Shown: positions 51,457 through 59,700 of the stretch, piece by piece
How the letters are laid out: each line of letters begins with the position of its first letter
Position numbering within the stretch: the first letter of the stretch is position 1
Source of the DNA: Rhizobium sp. Pop5
GTDB lineage: Bacteria; Pseudomonadota; Alphaproteobacteria; Rhizobiales; Rhizobiaceae
Length of the DNA stretch: 64,000 bases
Direction of reading: 5' to 3'
Assembly (NCBI RefSeq): GCF_024721175.1
Contig: NZ_CP099399.1
Coordinates: 2,976,001-3,040,000 of the forward strand
Notes under the pieces: model-generated
The model's database searches: none
Told to the model about the DNA's origin: nothing
The model's input: the letters and a program-made list of their open reading frames with translations, nothing else
Position numbers and translations under genes: made by a program

Positions 51457-52251
51457 ATGATCGAAGTGTCCGGCCTCTCCGTGCGCCTTTCCGCTAAGAC
51501 CATCATCAACGACGTCGCCTTCACGGCAAAAGCCGGCGAGCTGACGGCAATCGCCGGGCCGAACGGCTCCGGCAAGACGACGACGATGAAGGCGATTTCA
51601 GGCGAACTTGCCTATGGCGGTTCGGTGCGCATCGGCGGCGAGGAAGTGAAGGCGCTGAAACCCTGGCAGCTTGCGGCCGTGCGTGGCGTGCTGCCGCAGG
51701 CAAGCACCATCTCCTTTCCCTTCACTGTCCGCGAAATCGTCCGCATGGGCCTGACCTCGGGCCTGAACCTCAACCCCGATAAGTCAGATCAGACGGCCGC
51801 CGCCGCTCTCGCCTCGGTCGACCTGACCGGCTTCGAAGGCCGCTTCTACCAGGAACTCTCCGGCGGCGAGCAGCAGCGCGTGCAGCTTGCCCGCGTGCTC
51901 TGCCAGATCGCCGAGCCCGTCATCGACGGCAAGCCCTGCTGGCTGCTGCTCGACGAGCCGGTCTCGAGCCTCGACATCAGCCACCAGCTGACCATCATGA
52001 CGCTTGCCCGCAATTTTTGCGAACGCGGCGGCGGCGTCATCGCCGTCATGCACGACCTCAACCTGACGGCGCTTTTTGCCGACCGCATCGTGCTGATGAA
52101 ATCCGGCCGGCTCGCCGCCGTCGGCAAGGTCGGCGACGTGCTGACTGACGAAACCATGCTCTCGGTATTCGGCTGTGCGCTCAGGATCAACCAGGTCCCG
52201 GCCGACGGCACGCCTTTCGTGCTCGCGCACAGCGCCGTTTCCCGGGCCTAA
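51457..52251 (+). CDS. hmuV: Haem ABC transporter ATP-binding protein HmuV
   Basis: A 264-residue ATPase: Walker A AGPNGSGKTTTM, Q-loop GVLPQAS, signature ELSGGEQQRVQLARVL, Walker B CWLLLDEPVSSLD and switch His in VMHDLNL. It dimerises and energises HmuU. It is the last gene of the hmuPSTUV operon; the receptor gene hmuR is not in the window. Confidence 0.93.
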   Translation: MIEVSGLSVRLSAKTIINDVAFTAKAGELTAIAGPNGSGKTTTMKAISGELAYGGSVRIGGEEVKALKPWQLAAVRGVLPQASTISFPFTVREIVRMGLTSGLNLNPDKSDQTAAAALASVDLTGFEGRFYQELSGGEQQRVQLARVLCQIAEPVIDGKPCWLLLDEPVSSLDISHQLTIMTLARNFCERGGGVIAVMHDLNLTALFADRIVLMKSGRLAAVGKVGDVLTDETMLSVFGCALRINQVPADGTPFVLAHSAVSRA

Positions 52252-52400
52252 CCGCGCCGCCCAGCGGAACTTTTGATCATCCGGCACGTTTTCGGCAGTG
52301 ATTTGAGTCAATGCCGGGCGGTCTCATGCATGCAACGATCGGTCATGACCCCCGTAAAGAGCAGGCGGGCTTGCGCGCGCCCCAGCCAATGGAGACAGCC

Positions 52401-52745
52401 ATGACCTATTCCATCTTCCACTCCGGCCGCAGCCGCCGCAACGGCACCTTCCAGAATTTCGAGTCCGGCATCGAGGAACAGATCGAGGCGTTGCGTGACG
52501 AACTCGCCGAATTGACACGCCTCGTCGGCAAAAGCTCCCGTCACCAGGGTGACAAGATCCGCAGCCAGGCAAGCACCGGCTATGAAGAACTGCTCGGCCG
52601 CAGCGAGGATCTGCTGCGCGAATTGCAGCATGGCTATGAGCGCAGTGCGACCGAAATGCGCGAGACCGTGCGCAAGCATCCCCTGGCGACGATCGGCGCC
52701 GCAGCCGCTGTAGGCCTCGCCATCGCCTTCCTTGCCCGTCGCTGA
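52401..52745 (+). CDS. DUF883/ElaB-YqjD-like membrane-anchored protein
   Basis: A 114-residue protein with a coiled-coil middle (ESGIEEQIEALRDELAELTRLVG and EELLGRSEDLLRELQHGYERSATEMRETVRKHP, in part) and one C-terminal membrane helix (ATIGAAAAVGLAIAFLARR). This is the ElaB/YqjD/DUF883 plan, a family of ribosome- or membrane-associated stationary-phase proteins. The start is ATG 52401, with GGAGAC upstream. The next membrane protein gene follows after 9 bp. Confidence 0.8.
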   Translation: MTYSIFHSGRSRRNGTFQNFESGIEEQIEALRDELAELTRLVGKSSRHQGDKIRSQASTGYEELLGRSEDLLRELQHGYERSATEMRETVRKHPLATIGAAAAVGLAIAFLARR

Positions 52746-52754
52746 GGAAGCGCG

Positions 52755-53156
52755 ATGCTCTTTTCGATCATCAGCCTGTTGACAGGAGCAAGCGTGCACC
52801 GGACCGTAGCGCGCGCCAAGCGTATGAGCATCTTCATCGCGCTTGCCCTGCTTTTCCTTCTCACCGCCTACGCGCTTGTTGTCACCGCCGGCGCCATCTG
52901 GCTCGCCAGGATCTACGGCCCGGTCGGAGCCGCCCTATTCCTTGCCGCCGGCGCATTGCTGATCGCCATTATCCTCCTGGTGGTGTTGGTGATCCTCAAC
53001 GCCCAGGAGAAGCGCCGCGCCCGCGAACGCCGTGCCGCGCTGGAATCCCTGGCGGCAGTGGGCATCGGCCTCGTCCGCGCCCAACCGCTGCTCACCGCCG
53101 GCGTGCTGGCGGCCATCGTCGCGGCCAATCTGGTAGGGTCGAAGCGGGAGGATTGA
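52755..53156 (+). CDS. Small membrane protein, holin-like superfamily III
   Basis: A 133-residue protein with two strong helices (IFIALALLFLLTAYALVVTAGAIWLA and AALFLAAGALLIAIILLVVLVIL), a basic loop (AQEKRRARERRAALES) and a C-terminal hydrophobic segment (LLTAGVLAAIVAANLVG). It pairs with the DUF883 gene as often seen in rhizobia, suggesting an envelope-stress role. It is not evidence of a phage. Confidence 0.75.
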   Translation: MLFSIISLLTGASVHRTVARAKRMSIFIALALLFLLTAYALVVTAGAIWLARIYGPVGAALFLAAGALLIAIILLVVLVILNAQEKRRARERRAALESLAAVGIGLVRAQPLLTAGVLAAIVAANLVGSKRED

Positions 53157-53254
53157 GAGCCGGCCGATCCTCCGCTCGTTCTGCCGCAAAATGAGGAACC
53201 GTGGATTGTGCCTCTTTTGTGTACCGCCGAAGATTGGGGTACGACGTCCACCCA

Positions 53255-53400
53255 CCCTCCCTCATTCCTGTGCTCGTCACAGAAATCCAGCCACGGCGCG
53301 TCCGCGCCGTGAATGAACCGGTACTTCAACGAAAGAGTCTTTTGCGCCCAAGGACTTGGGCGCACTGGATTCCTGTGACGAGCACAGGAATGAGGGAGGG
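53255..53400. repeat. Composite palindromic element with 36-bp terminal inverted repeats (RIME-like)
   Basis: The outer arms at 53255-53290 and 53365-53400 are inverted copies identical at 35 of 36 positions. Inside are two perfect hairpins, CACGGCGCG/CGCGCCGTG (53292-53311) and TGCGCCCAAG/CTTGGGCGCA (53343-53364). No ORF is supported in it. The structure is that of rhizobial intergenic mosaic elements or a small MITE. Confidence 0.8.
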
Positions 53401-53431
53401 GAGAGGTAACGACCACCTATTAAAACGATGC

Positions 53432-53461
53432 AAAAAGCCGGCGCCGCAACAGGCAGCCGGC
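53432..53461 (-). terminator. Rho-independent terminator of nepR-ecfG
   Basis: On the minus strand GCCGGCTGCC pairs with GGCGCCGGC (one bulged T) and is followed by TTTTTG. It lies 14 bp past the ecfG stop. Confidence 0.8.
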
Positions 53462-53475
53462 CTCTCGATCGCTTG

Positions 53476-54033
53476 TCAAAACGCAAATGCCTTCGACGTC
53501 AGCGGCGCCGATGTCGCATCCGGGCCGAAGTCCGCCTCGCCCGAAATCTGCAGCAATTCCTGCAGTCTTTGGCGGGCGCGGTTGACGCGGCTCTTGATGG
53601 TACCGACGGCGCAGCCGCAGATTTCGGCGGCTTCCTCGTAGGAGAAGCCCGAAGCGCCGACAAGAATGATCGCCTCGCGCTGGTCGGGCGGCAGCTGATC
53701 GAGCGCCTTCTTGAAGTCCTGCAGATCGAGCGCGCCATATTGCGAGGGATGCATGGCCATCGATTCCGTGAACAGCCCGTCGCTGTCCTGCACCTCGCGG
53801 CCGCTCTTGCGCATCTGGCTGTAGAGTTCGTTGCGCAGGATCGTGAACAGCCAGGCCTTCATGTTGGTGCCCATCTCGAAGTGGTCCTGCTTGGCCCAGG
53901 CCTTCATGATGGTGTCTTGAACGAGATCATCGGCGCGGTCGTGGCGGCCGATCAACGAAATGGCGAATGCTCGAAGGCTAGGGAGGGCCGCCAGCAATTC
54001 CCGCTTGAAGCTGGGTTGCACTTTATCTTCCAT
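53476..54033 (-). CDS. ecfG: General stress response ECF sigma factor (EcfG/RpoE-type)
   Basis: A 185-residue ECF15 sigma factor. Region 2 is LRAFAISLIGRHDRADDLVQDTIMKAWAK with NMKAWLFTILRNELYSQMRK (in part); region 4 is LDQLPPDQREAIILVGASGFSYEEAAEICGCAVGTIKSRVNRARQRL (in part). It directs transcription of the general stress regulon and is held inactive by NepR until PhyR is phosphorylated. The gene is downstream of nepR by 10 bp, and the phyR gene is divergent. Confidence 0.93.
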   Translation of the reverse strand: MEDKVQPSFKRELLAALPSLRAFAISLIGRHDRADDLVQDTIMKAWAKQDHFEMGTNMKAWLFTILRNELYSQMRKSGREVQDSDGLFTESMAMHPSQYGALDLQDFKKALDQLPPDQREAIILVGASGFSYEEAAEICGCAVGTIKSRVNRARQRLQELLQISGEADFGPDATSAPLTSKAFAF

Positions 54034-54043
54034 GCGACGAGTC

Positions 54044-54253
54044 CTATTCAGCCATCTTGGCGGAAGCCATCATCTCGGCATGGTCGAGCTTTTCGAGAAG
54101 ATCGAGAAAACGATCCGGGATCGCCTCTTCCTGTGCCGCGGCATAGAGCGACCGCAACCTGACGCCAATCTGGTTGTTCGGGTCCAGGATGTCGCTTGCC
54201 CGCAGCTCCAACTTCCGCTGATCCGCTGCCTCTTTATTGCGTGTAGTCATCAA
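54044..54253 (-). CDS. nepR: Anti-sigma factor NepR
   Basis: A 69-residue protein with the NepR core IGVRLRSLYAAAQEEAIPDRFLDLLEKLD, two short helices that bind EcfG or the sigma-like domain of PhyR. It is first in an operon with ecfG. The dispensable N-terminal tail is charged. An EcfG-type promoter lies upstream at 54436-54412 on the minus strand. Confidence 0.92.
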   Translation of the reverse strand: MMTTRNKEAADQRKLELRASDILDPNNQIGVRLRSLYAAAQEEAIPDRFLDLLEKLDHAEMMASAKMAE

Positions 54254-54411
54254 CTCGTCTTCTCACCGTTGTCTTTGCCGGGGCGCACATGGAATAATCA
54301 CGGTTTCAGCGGCCGCCAATGCCACAGATACTGAGTGTTTTACTATCGATATCGCTGGCATCTACCGCTGCATGGGTCAAAATGCTACGCCCTTTCTATG
54401 TCGGCTGGGAT

Positions 54412-54436
54412 AATGCGGCGCGACAAAAAAAGTTCC
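54412..54436 (-). promoter_or_regulatory. EcfG-type promoter for nepR-ecfG
   Basis: Read on the minus strand, GGAAC (54436-54432) and CATT (54415-54412) are separated by 16 bp, giving GGAAC-N18-TT as in EcfG/RpoE2 promoters. It lies 159 bp before nepR. Confidence 0.55.
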
Positions 54437-54445
54437 TGCCGTTCC

Positions 54446-54470
54446 GGAACTTTTTTATCAAGGCGGCGTT
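54446..54470 (+). promoter_or_regulatory. EcfG-type promoter for phyR
   Basis: GGAAC (54446-54450), 16 bp, CGTT (54467-54470): a full match to the EcfG consensus 46 bp before phyR. It forms an inverted repeat with the opposite promoter (AAAAAAGTTCC ... GGAACTTTTTT). Confidence 0.8.
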
Positions 54471-54515
54471 AATCGCTCATTGAAGCCTAGACCGGCCTGC
54501 ATACGGGAGCCATTT

Positions 54516-55310
54516 ATGACACTTTCTACTCGAATTGCGCCGCACCTTCCTTATCTGCGTCGCTATTCCCGCGCCCTTACCGGCACTCAGACTTCAGGCG
54601 ACGCTTATGTCGCCGCCGTTCTTGAAGCCATTATCGCCGATATATCGATTTTCCCGGATACGGCGAATGACCGGGTTGCACTCTACAAACTGTTTACTCA
54701 ACTGTTTGGTTCCACCGCCATACAGATTCCGGAGCCGACTTCTCCCTATGCCTGGGAGCAGCGTGCAACGCTCAATCTTTCCAAGGTCTCGCCGGGCGCC
54801 CGCCAGGCCTTCCTGCTCGCCGCCGTAGAGAATTTCCGCGTGGCCGAAATCGCGGAAATCCTGGAGTCGGACGAACAGGACGTCATGCTGCTGCTCGACA
54901 AGGCCTCGCAGGAGATTTCCCGTCAGGTCGCAACCGATATCATGATCATCGAGGACGAACCGCTGATCGCCATGGATATCGAGCAGATGGTGGAAAGCCT
55001 CGGCCACCGCGTCACCGGCATCGCCCGCACCCATGCCGAGGCGGTCGCGCTCTACAACAAGACCAAGCCGAGCATGGTGCTGGCCGACATTCAGCTTGCC
55101 GATGGCAGCTCCGGCATCGATGCCGTCAACGATATCCTCAAGACCTCAAGCGTGCCGGTGATCTTCATCACCGCCTTCCCGGAACGGCTGCTGACCGGCG
55201 AGCGCCCCGAACCCACGTTCCTCGTCACCAAGCCCTTCAATCCCGACATGGTCAAGGCACTGATCAGTCAGGCTCTCTTCTTCAATGAATCGACCAAAGT
55301 AGCCGCCTGA
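54516..55310 (+). CDS. phyR: Response regulator PhyR with sigma-like domain
   Basis: A 264-residue anti-anti-sigma factor. The N-terminal sigma-like domain (about 1-135) mimics EcfG regions 2 and 4 (HLPYLRRYSRALTG, LSKVSPGARQAFLLAAVENFRVAEIAEIL). The C-terminal receiver has IIEDEPLIAMD, phospho-acceptor Asp191 in MVLADIQLADG and the Thr/Lys switch residues in FITAF and VTKPF. When phosphorylated it sequesters NepR and frees EcfG. ATG 54516 has GGGAG upstream; the frame is open to 54480 but the extra codons lie next to the promoter. Confidence 0.94.
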   Translation: MTLSTRIAPHLPYLRRYSRALTGTQTSGDAYVAAVLEAIIADISIFPDTANDRVALYKLFTQLFGSTAIQIPEPTSPYAWEQRATLNLSKVSPGARQAFLLAAVENFRVAEIAEILESDEQDVMLLLDKASQEISRQVATDIMIIEDEPLIAMDIEQMVESLGHRVTGIARTHAEAVALYNKTKPSMVLADIQLADGSSGIDAVNDILKTSSVPVIFITAFPERLLTGERPEPTFLVTKPFNPDMVKALISQALFFNESTKVAA

Positions 55311-55330
55311 AACGCAATTTTCCGGCCTTC

Positions 55331-55356
55331 GGAACCAAATTGGCCAAGCAGGCGTT
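55331..55356 (+). promoter_or_regulatory. EcfG-type promoter for the histidine kinase gene
   Basis: GGAAC (55331-55335), 17 bp, CGTT (55353-55356) equals GGAAC-N19-TT. A second weaker candidate is GGAAC (55368-55372) with CGCT 16 bp later. Both lie between phyR and the kinase start. Confidence 0.6.
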
Positions 55357-55484
55357 CCGGTGCTACCGGAACGTCCCGGCGGCTTTAACGCTTTTTGCAG
55401 CGCTTTGTTCTAGAGTTGGCAGGCGGTTTCTGGAAGGGCGCTCCCTTCAGCGGCGTTCGAGATGTCACAAGGAAAGGCGGCCGA

Positions 55485-56498
55485 GTGAATACGACTGAAC
55501 CGTTGTCTGGCACGCCTCTCGCATTCGAAGGCAAAGCCGCAATGATGGAGCGTGCACTCGGCAGCGCCGGGATCTCCATCCTCTGCCAGGACGCCGGGCT
55601 GTCGATCTTCTACGCCGAAAATCTGCCGCCGCATTTCGCAGCGCTCCTTACGCCCGGCGGCAGCGACGCCGCCCTTTTCGGCGATGCCCATGGGCAATAT
55701 CTGACGGTGCTGAAACATAAGGTGCTGGAAACAGGCATTCCCAACAATGCCGAGGTCGAGATCGATGTCGACGGCGAAATGCGCACCTATGAACTGAAGA
55801 TCCAGCGCACCGGGGGACGCAGCACCTACGGGCTTCTGTCTGTCATGACCGAGATCACCGAAAGCCGGCATCGCGAGAAAGTGCTGAAATCGCTGCTGCG
55901 CGAGCTGTCGCACCGGTCGAAGAACCTTCTCGCCATCATCCAGGGCATCGCCACCCAGACGGCGCGCAACACGCTGTCTCTCGACAGCTTCCTCCTCAAG
56001 TTCCGTGGCCGGCTGCAGTCGCTGTCCAACTCGCAGGACCTGATCACGGATTCAAGCTGGCGCGGCGCCTTCCTCTTTGAACTCGCCGAAAAGCAGTTCG
56101 CCCCTTATTGGCCGGAAACATCAGGCGCCATGCCGATCTACGGCATCAACGCCCATCTGACCCCGAATGCCGCCGTGCATCTCGGGCTTGCGCTCCACGA
56201 ACTCATCGTCAACTCCGCCTCCTATGGGGCGATATCTCGCGGTGCGGCCTCCATCACACTGAATTGCCGCGAAGCCGTGATCGGCGACAGGAGGGCGATC
56301 GAGGTCGCCTGGGCGGAAGTGCTGCGGGATCAGTCGGAAGTCCACGAGTTCAGCGACAACAGCTTCGGCCGTACGGTGCTGGAGCGCGTCGTACCCTCGT
56401 CGGTTAACGGCAAGGCGGAGCTGAACCTCGTGCCGGGCCGCATCGAATACCACCTGACCATTCCCGAAACCGAATTCGAGATTCTCAAGCGCGCGTGA
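55485..56498 (+). CDS. HWE-family sensor histidine kinase (PhyK-type partner of PhyR)
   Basis: A 337-residue cytoplasmic kinase. A PAS-like N-terminal domain (about 15-125, MERALGSAGISILCQDAGLSIFY) leads to the HWE dimerisation motif RELSHRSKNLLAIIQGIA with phospho-acceptor His143. The ATPase domain has LALHELIVNSASYGA (N-box) and VAWAEV (the WxE motif). The start is GTG 55485 after AAGGAAAGG; a TTG at 55395 is too far upstream. Beside phyR and with EcfG-type promoter sites, it is likely to feed PhyR phosphorylation. There is no membrane helix, so it senses a cytoplasmic signal. Confidence 0.86.
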   Translation: MNTTEPLSGTPLAFEGKAAMMERALGSAGISILCQDAGLSIFYAENLPPHFAALLTPGGSDAALFGDAHGQYLTVLKHKVLETGIPNNAEVEIDVDGEMRTYELKIQRTGGRSTYGLLSVMTEITESRHREKVLKSLLRELSHRSKNLLAIIQGIATQTARNTLSLDSFLLKFRGRLQSLSNSQDLITDSSWRGAFLFELAEKQFAPYWPETSGAMPIYGINAHLTPNAAVHLGLALHELIVNSASYGAISRGAASITLNCREAVIGDRRAIEVAWAEVLRDQSEVHEFSDNSFGRTVLERVVPSSVNGKAELNLVPGRIEYHLTIPETEFEILKRA

Positions 56499-56521
56499 GA
56501 GAAGACTGAGAACGGAAAAAC

Positions 56522-56548
56522 AGCCGGTGCGAGGGCGGCGCACCGGCT
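56522..56548 (+). terminator. Stem-loop after the kinase gene
   Basis: AGCCGGTGCG (56522-56531) and CGCACCGGCT (56539-56548) form a perfect 10-bp stem with a 7-nt loop 23 bp past the stop. The T-run is short (GTCTTC). Confidence 0.65.
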
Positions 56549-56897
56549 GTCTTCACTCACCGGGAGGGGACCGTGAGTACGTCCGGATGGTGGGTTGGGG
56601 GCGCGCATGTTGGGTCGATGCGATCACCATCCGGATACCGCAATAACGACGACGCCCAATTTTGGTTCCCTCCCATCGAAAAAAAATTCGGCTTTTTTGA
56701 ATCTTTTTTCCGATGCCCTTTCCCTGCCGCGCTCCCGGCCAGTCCGTCGATCCGAACCGGTTAAATTCTCTCCATGAAAACATGGGCTTACAGGCAGGTT
56801 CGCAAGCGCAATCCGCCAAAATTTTACCGTTTGATAAATTTTTAAACCTGAGTTACGCTTCCCTCACAGGCCGTTTACCAATAATGAGGGAACTTCA
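56549..56897. other. Upstream region of preT without a gene
   Basis: 349 bp with several short ORFs on both strands but no ribosome-binding site or domain. AT-rich tracts near 56680-56720 and 56820-56860 may hold the preT promoter. Confidence 0.4.
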
Positions 56898-58259
56898 ATG
56901 GAACGACTGGAAACTGGGATTCATGCCGGCCGGCTTTCGTCCGCCGAGTATGAGGCTAATTTTTCCGATCTGCATCCGCGCCTCGATAATCATGAGGCGC
57001 TGGTCGCCGCTGATCGCTGTTATTTCTGCTATGACGCGCCGTGCATGACGGCCTGTCCCACCTCGATCGACATTCCGCTCTTCATCCGCCAGATTTCGAC
57101 CGGCAACCCGCTCGGCTCGGCAAAGACGATCTTCGATCAGAACATCTTGGGCGGCATGTGCGCCCGCGTCTGTCCTACCGAAGAGCTCTGCGAGCAGGCC
57201 TGCGTGCGCAACACGGCCGAAGAGCGGCCCGTCGAGATCGGCCGCCTGCAGCGTTACGCGACCGATGCCGCCATGCAGGCCGGCAAGCAGTTCTATGTCA
57301 GGGCAGACCCGACCGGAAAGAGGATTGCCGTCGTCGGCGCGGGGCCGGCAGGTCTCGCCGCCGCCCATCGCCTGGCCGTGAAGGGCCATTCCGTCACGAT
57401 TTACGACGCCAGGGAAAAATCCGGCGGCCTCAACGAATACGGCATCGCCACCTACAAGACGGTCGATGATTTCGCCCAGCAGGAAGTCGATTATGTGCTT
57501 TCGATCGGCGGCATCGACGTGCGCCACGGCGCCCTTCTCGGCCGCGATTTTTCGCTTGCCGATCTGCTGGCGCAATATGACGCCGTCTTCCTCGGCATCG
57601 GCCTTGCCGGCGTCAACGCGCTGCGCATCGAGGGCGAGAATCTGGCAGGCGTCGACGACGCCGTCGATTTCATCGCCGCCCTTCGCCAGACGGAAGACAA
57701 GAGCGAGATCGCCATCGGGCGGCGCGTCGTTGTCCTTGGCGGCGGCATGACGGCGATCGACGCCGCCGTGCAGGCAAAGCTCCTCGGCGCCGAGGAGGTA
57801 ACGATCTGCTACCGCCGCGGCAAGGAGCACATGAACGCTTCGGAATATGAGCAGGATCTGGCAAGCTCCAAGGGCGTCATCATCCGCCACTGGCTGGCGC
57901 CGAAATCGATCCTTTCGCAGGACGGCAAGGTCGCTGCGATCGAGGTGGAATATACCAAGCTCGTCGAAGGCCGCCTCGTCGGCACCGGTGAAACCGGCGT
58001 GATCGCCGCCGACCAGATCTTCAAGGCGATCGGCCAGACCTTCGAAGCCTCAGGCGTCGGTTCGCTGCGCATGGAATCCGGCCGCATCGCCGTCGACACT
58101 GAAGGCCACACCTCGCTCGATGGCATCTGGGCCGGTGGCGACTGCGTCTTCGGCGGTGAGGATCTTACGGTTTCCGCCGTCGCCCACGGCCGCGATGCGG
58201 CCGAATCCATCCATCGCACCCTCACCGCAGCCGCCGCTCCGGCTGTCGCGGTTGCCTGA
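56898..58259 (+). CDS. preT: NAD-dependent dihydropyrimidine dehydrogenase subunit PreT
   Basis: A 453-residue flavoprotein. The N-terminal Fe-S domain has cysteines in DRCYFCYDAPCMTACPTSIDIP and MCARVCPTEELCEQACVR. The FAD site is IAVVGAGPAGLAAAHRLA, the NAD(P) site VVLGGGMTAIDAAVQAK and the FAD end GIWAGGDCVFGGEDL. With PreA it reduces uracil and thymine to dihydropyrimidines, the first step of reductive pyrimidine breakdown. It precedes preA by 15 bp. Confidence 0.92.
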   Translation: MERLETGIHAGRLSSAEYEANFSDLHPRLDNHEALVAADRCYFCYDAPCMTACPTSIDIPLFIRQISTGNPLGSAKTIFDQNILGGMCARVCPTEELCEQACVRNTAEERPVEIGRLQRYATDAAMQAGKQFYVRADPTGKRIAVVGAGPAGLAAAHRLAVKGHSVTIYDAREKSGGLNEYGIATYKTVDDFAQQEVDYVLSIGGIDVRHGALLGRDFSLADLLAQYDAVFLGIGLAGVNALRIEGENLAGVDDAVDFIAALRQTEDKSEIAIGRRVVVLGGGMTAIDAAVQAKLLGAEEVTICYRRGKEHMNASEYEQDLASSKGVIIRHWLAPKSILSQDGKVAAIEVEYTKLVEGRLVGTGETGVIAADQIFKAIGQTFEASGVGSLRMESGRIAVDTEGHTSLDGIWAGGDCVFGGEDLTVSAVAHGRDAAESIHRTLTAAAAPAVAVA

Positions 58260-58274
58260 AGGGGAGAATGAACA

Positions 58275-59588
58275 ATGGCTGATCTCCGCAATAATTTCGT
58301 CGGCATCAAATCCCCGAACCCGTTCTGGCTGGCCTCCGCGCCGCCGACCGACAAGGCTTATAACGTCGAGCGCGCCTTCAAGGCCGGCTGGGGCGGCGTG
58401 GTCTGGAAGACGCTCGGCGAGGAAGGCCCGCCCGTCGTCAACGTCAACGGCCCGCGCTACGGCGCGATCTTCGGCGCCGACCGCCGTCTGCTGGGCCTCA
58501 ACAATATCGAGCTCATCACCGACCGCGACCTCTACACCAACCTGCGCGAAATGAAGCAGGTCAAGATGAACTGGCCGGACCGGGCGCTGATCGCCTCGAT
58601 CATGGTGCCTTGCGAGGAACAGGCGTGGAAGTCGATCCTGCCGCTCGTCGAAGAGACCGGCGCCGACGGCATCGAACTCAATTTCGGCTGTCCGCACGGC
58701 ATGTCCGAACGCGGCATGGGCTCGGCCGTCGGCCAGGTGCCGGAATATATCGAAATGGTCGTGCGCTGGTGCAAGCAGTACACCCGCATGCCCGTCATCA
58801 CCAAGCTGACGCCCAACATCACCGATATCCGCCGCCCAGCGCGGGCCGCCAAGGCCGGCGGCACCGACGCCGTGTCGCTGATCAACACGATCAATTCGAT
58901 CGTGTCCGTCGATCTCGACAACTTCGCACCCAACCCGACGGTCGGCGGCAAGGGCAGCCATGGCGGTTATTGCGGCCCGGCGGTCAAGCCGATCGCGCTG
59001 AACATGGTGGCCGAAATCGCTCGTGATCCCGAAACCTACGGCCTGCCGATCTCGGGCATCGGCGGTATCACGACCTGGCGGGACGCTGCCGAATTCCTCG
59101 TCCTCGGCGCCGGCAACGTCCAGGTCTGCACCGCAGCCATGACCTACGGCTTCAAGATTGTGCAGGAAATGATCACGGGCCTCTCCGACTGGATGGACGA
59201 AAAGGGCCACAAGACCCTCGACGACATTACCGGCCGCGCCGTGCCCAATGTCACCGACTGGCAGTATCTGAACCTCAATTACGTCGCCAAGGCGAAGATC
59301 GACCAGGATGCCTGCATCAAATGCGGCCGCTGTCACATCGCCTGCGAAGATACTTCGCATCAGGCGATCACCAACGTCGTCAACGGCCTGCGCCATTTCG
59401 AGGTAATCGACGAGGAGTGCGTCGGCTGCAATCTCTGCGTCAGCGTCTGCCCGGTCGAGAATTGCATCACCATGGAGCAGCTTCCGGCCGGCTCGCTCGA
59501 CAAGCGCACCGGCAAGGTGGTCGATCCGAACTACGCCAACTGGACGACCCACCCGAACAACCCGATGGCCCGCCAGGCCGCGGAGTGA
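58275..59588 (+). CDS. preA: NAD-dependent dihydropyrimidine dehydrogenase subunit PreA
   Basis: A 437-residue protein with an FMN-binding dihydroorotate-dehydrogenase-like barrel (NPFWLASAPPTDKAYN, ELNFGCPHGMSERGMG, ISGIGGITTWRDAAEF) and two C-terminal 4Fe-4S clusters (DACIKCGRCHIACEDTSHQ and EECVGCNLCVSVCPVENC). It forms the catalytic complex with PreT. The rest of the pyrimidine catabolic genes are not in the window. It ends at a strong stem-loop. Confidence 0.93.
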   Translation: MADLRNNFVGIKSPNPFWLASAPPTDKAYNVERAFKAGWGGVVWKTLGEEGPPVVNVNGPRYGAIFGADRRLLGLNNIELITDRDLYTNLREMKQVKMNWPDRALIASIMVPCEEQAWKSILPLVEETGADGIELNFGCPHGMSERGMGSAVGQVPEYIEMVVRWCKQYTRMPVITKLTPNITDIRRPARAAKAGGTDAVSLINTINSIVSVDLDNFAPNPTVGGKGSHGGYCGPAVKPIALNMVAEIARDPETYGLPISGIGGITTWRDAAEFLVLGAGNVQVCTAAMTYGFKIVQEMITGLSDWMDEKGHKTLDDITGRAVPNVTDWQYLNLNYVAKAKIDQDACIKCGRCHIACEDTSHQAITNVVNGLRHFEVIDEECVGCNLCVSVCPVENCITMEQLPAGSLDKRTGKVVDPNYANWTTHPNNPMARQAAE

Positions 59589-59596
59589 TCGGCTTG

Positions 59597-59629
59597 CAAC
59601 GCCGCGGAGAAAATCATTCCGCGGCGTTG
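59597..59629 (+). terminator. Stem-loop terminator of preTA
   Basis: CAACGCCGCGGA (59597-59608) and TCCGCGGCGTTG (59618-59629) pair perfectly over 12 bp with a 9-nt loop, 8 bp past the stop. The stem is nearly the same as that after ugd (20419-20443). Confidence 0.8.
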
Positions 59630-59700
59630 CGCTGAACCCATGATGGATTTATGGCCACCATGCTGCACGATCGCAGCTTGTAACCTAGGAGGAGGCAGCC

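Noticed and set aside
52755..53156. Prophage holin
   Set aside because: The holin-like fold occurs in many rhizobial membrane proteins; no phage gene is nearby.
58050..59552. Minus-strand ORF of 500 codons
   Set aside because: Antisense of preA and the end of preT, both with full Fe-S and flavin motifs.
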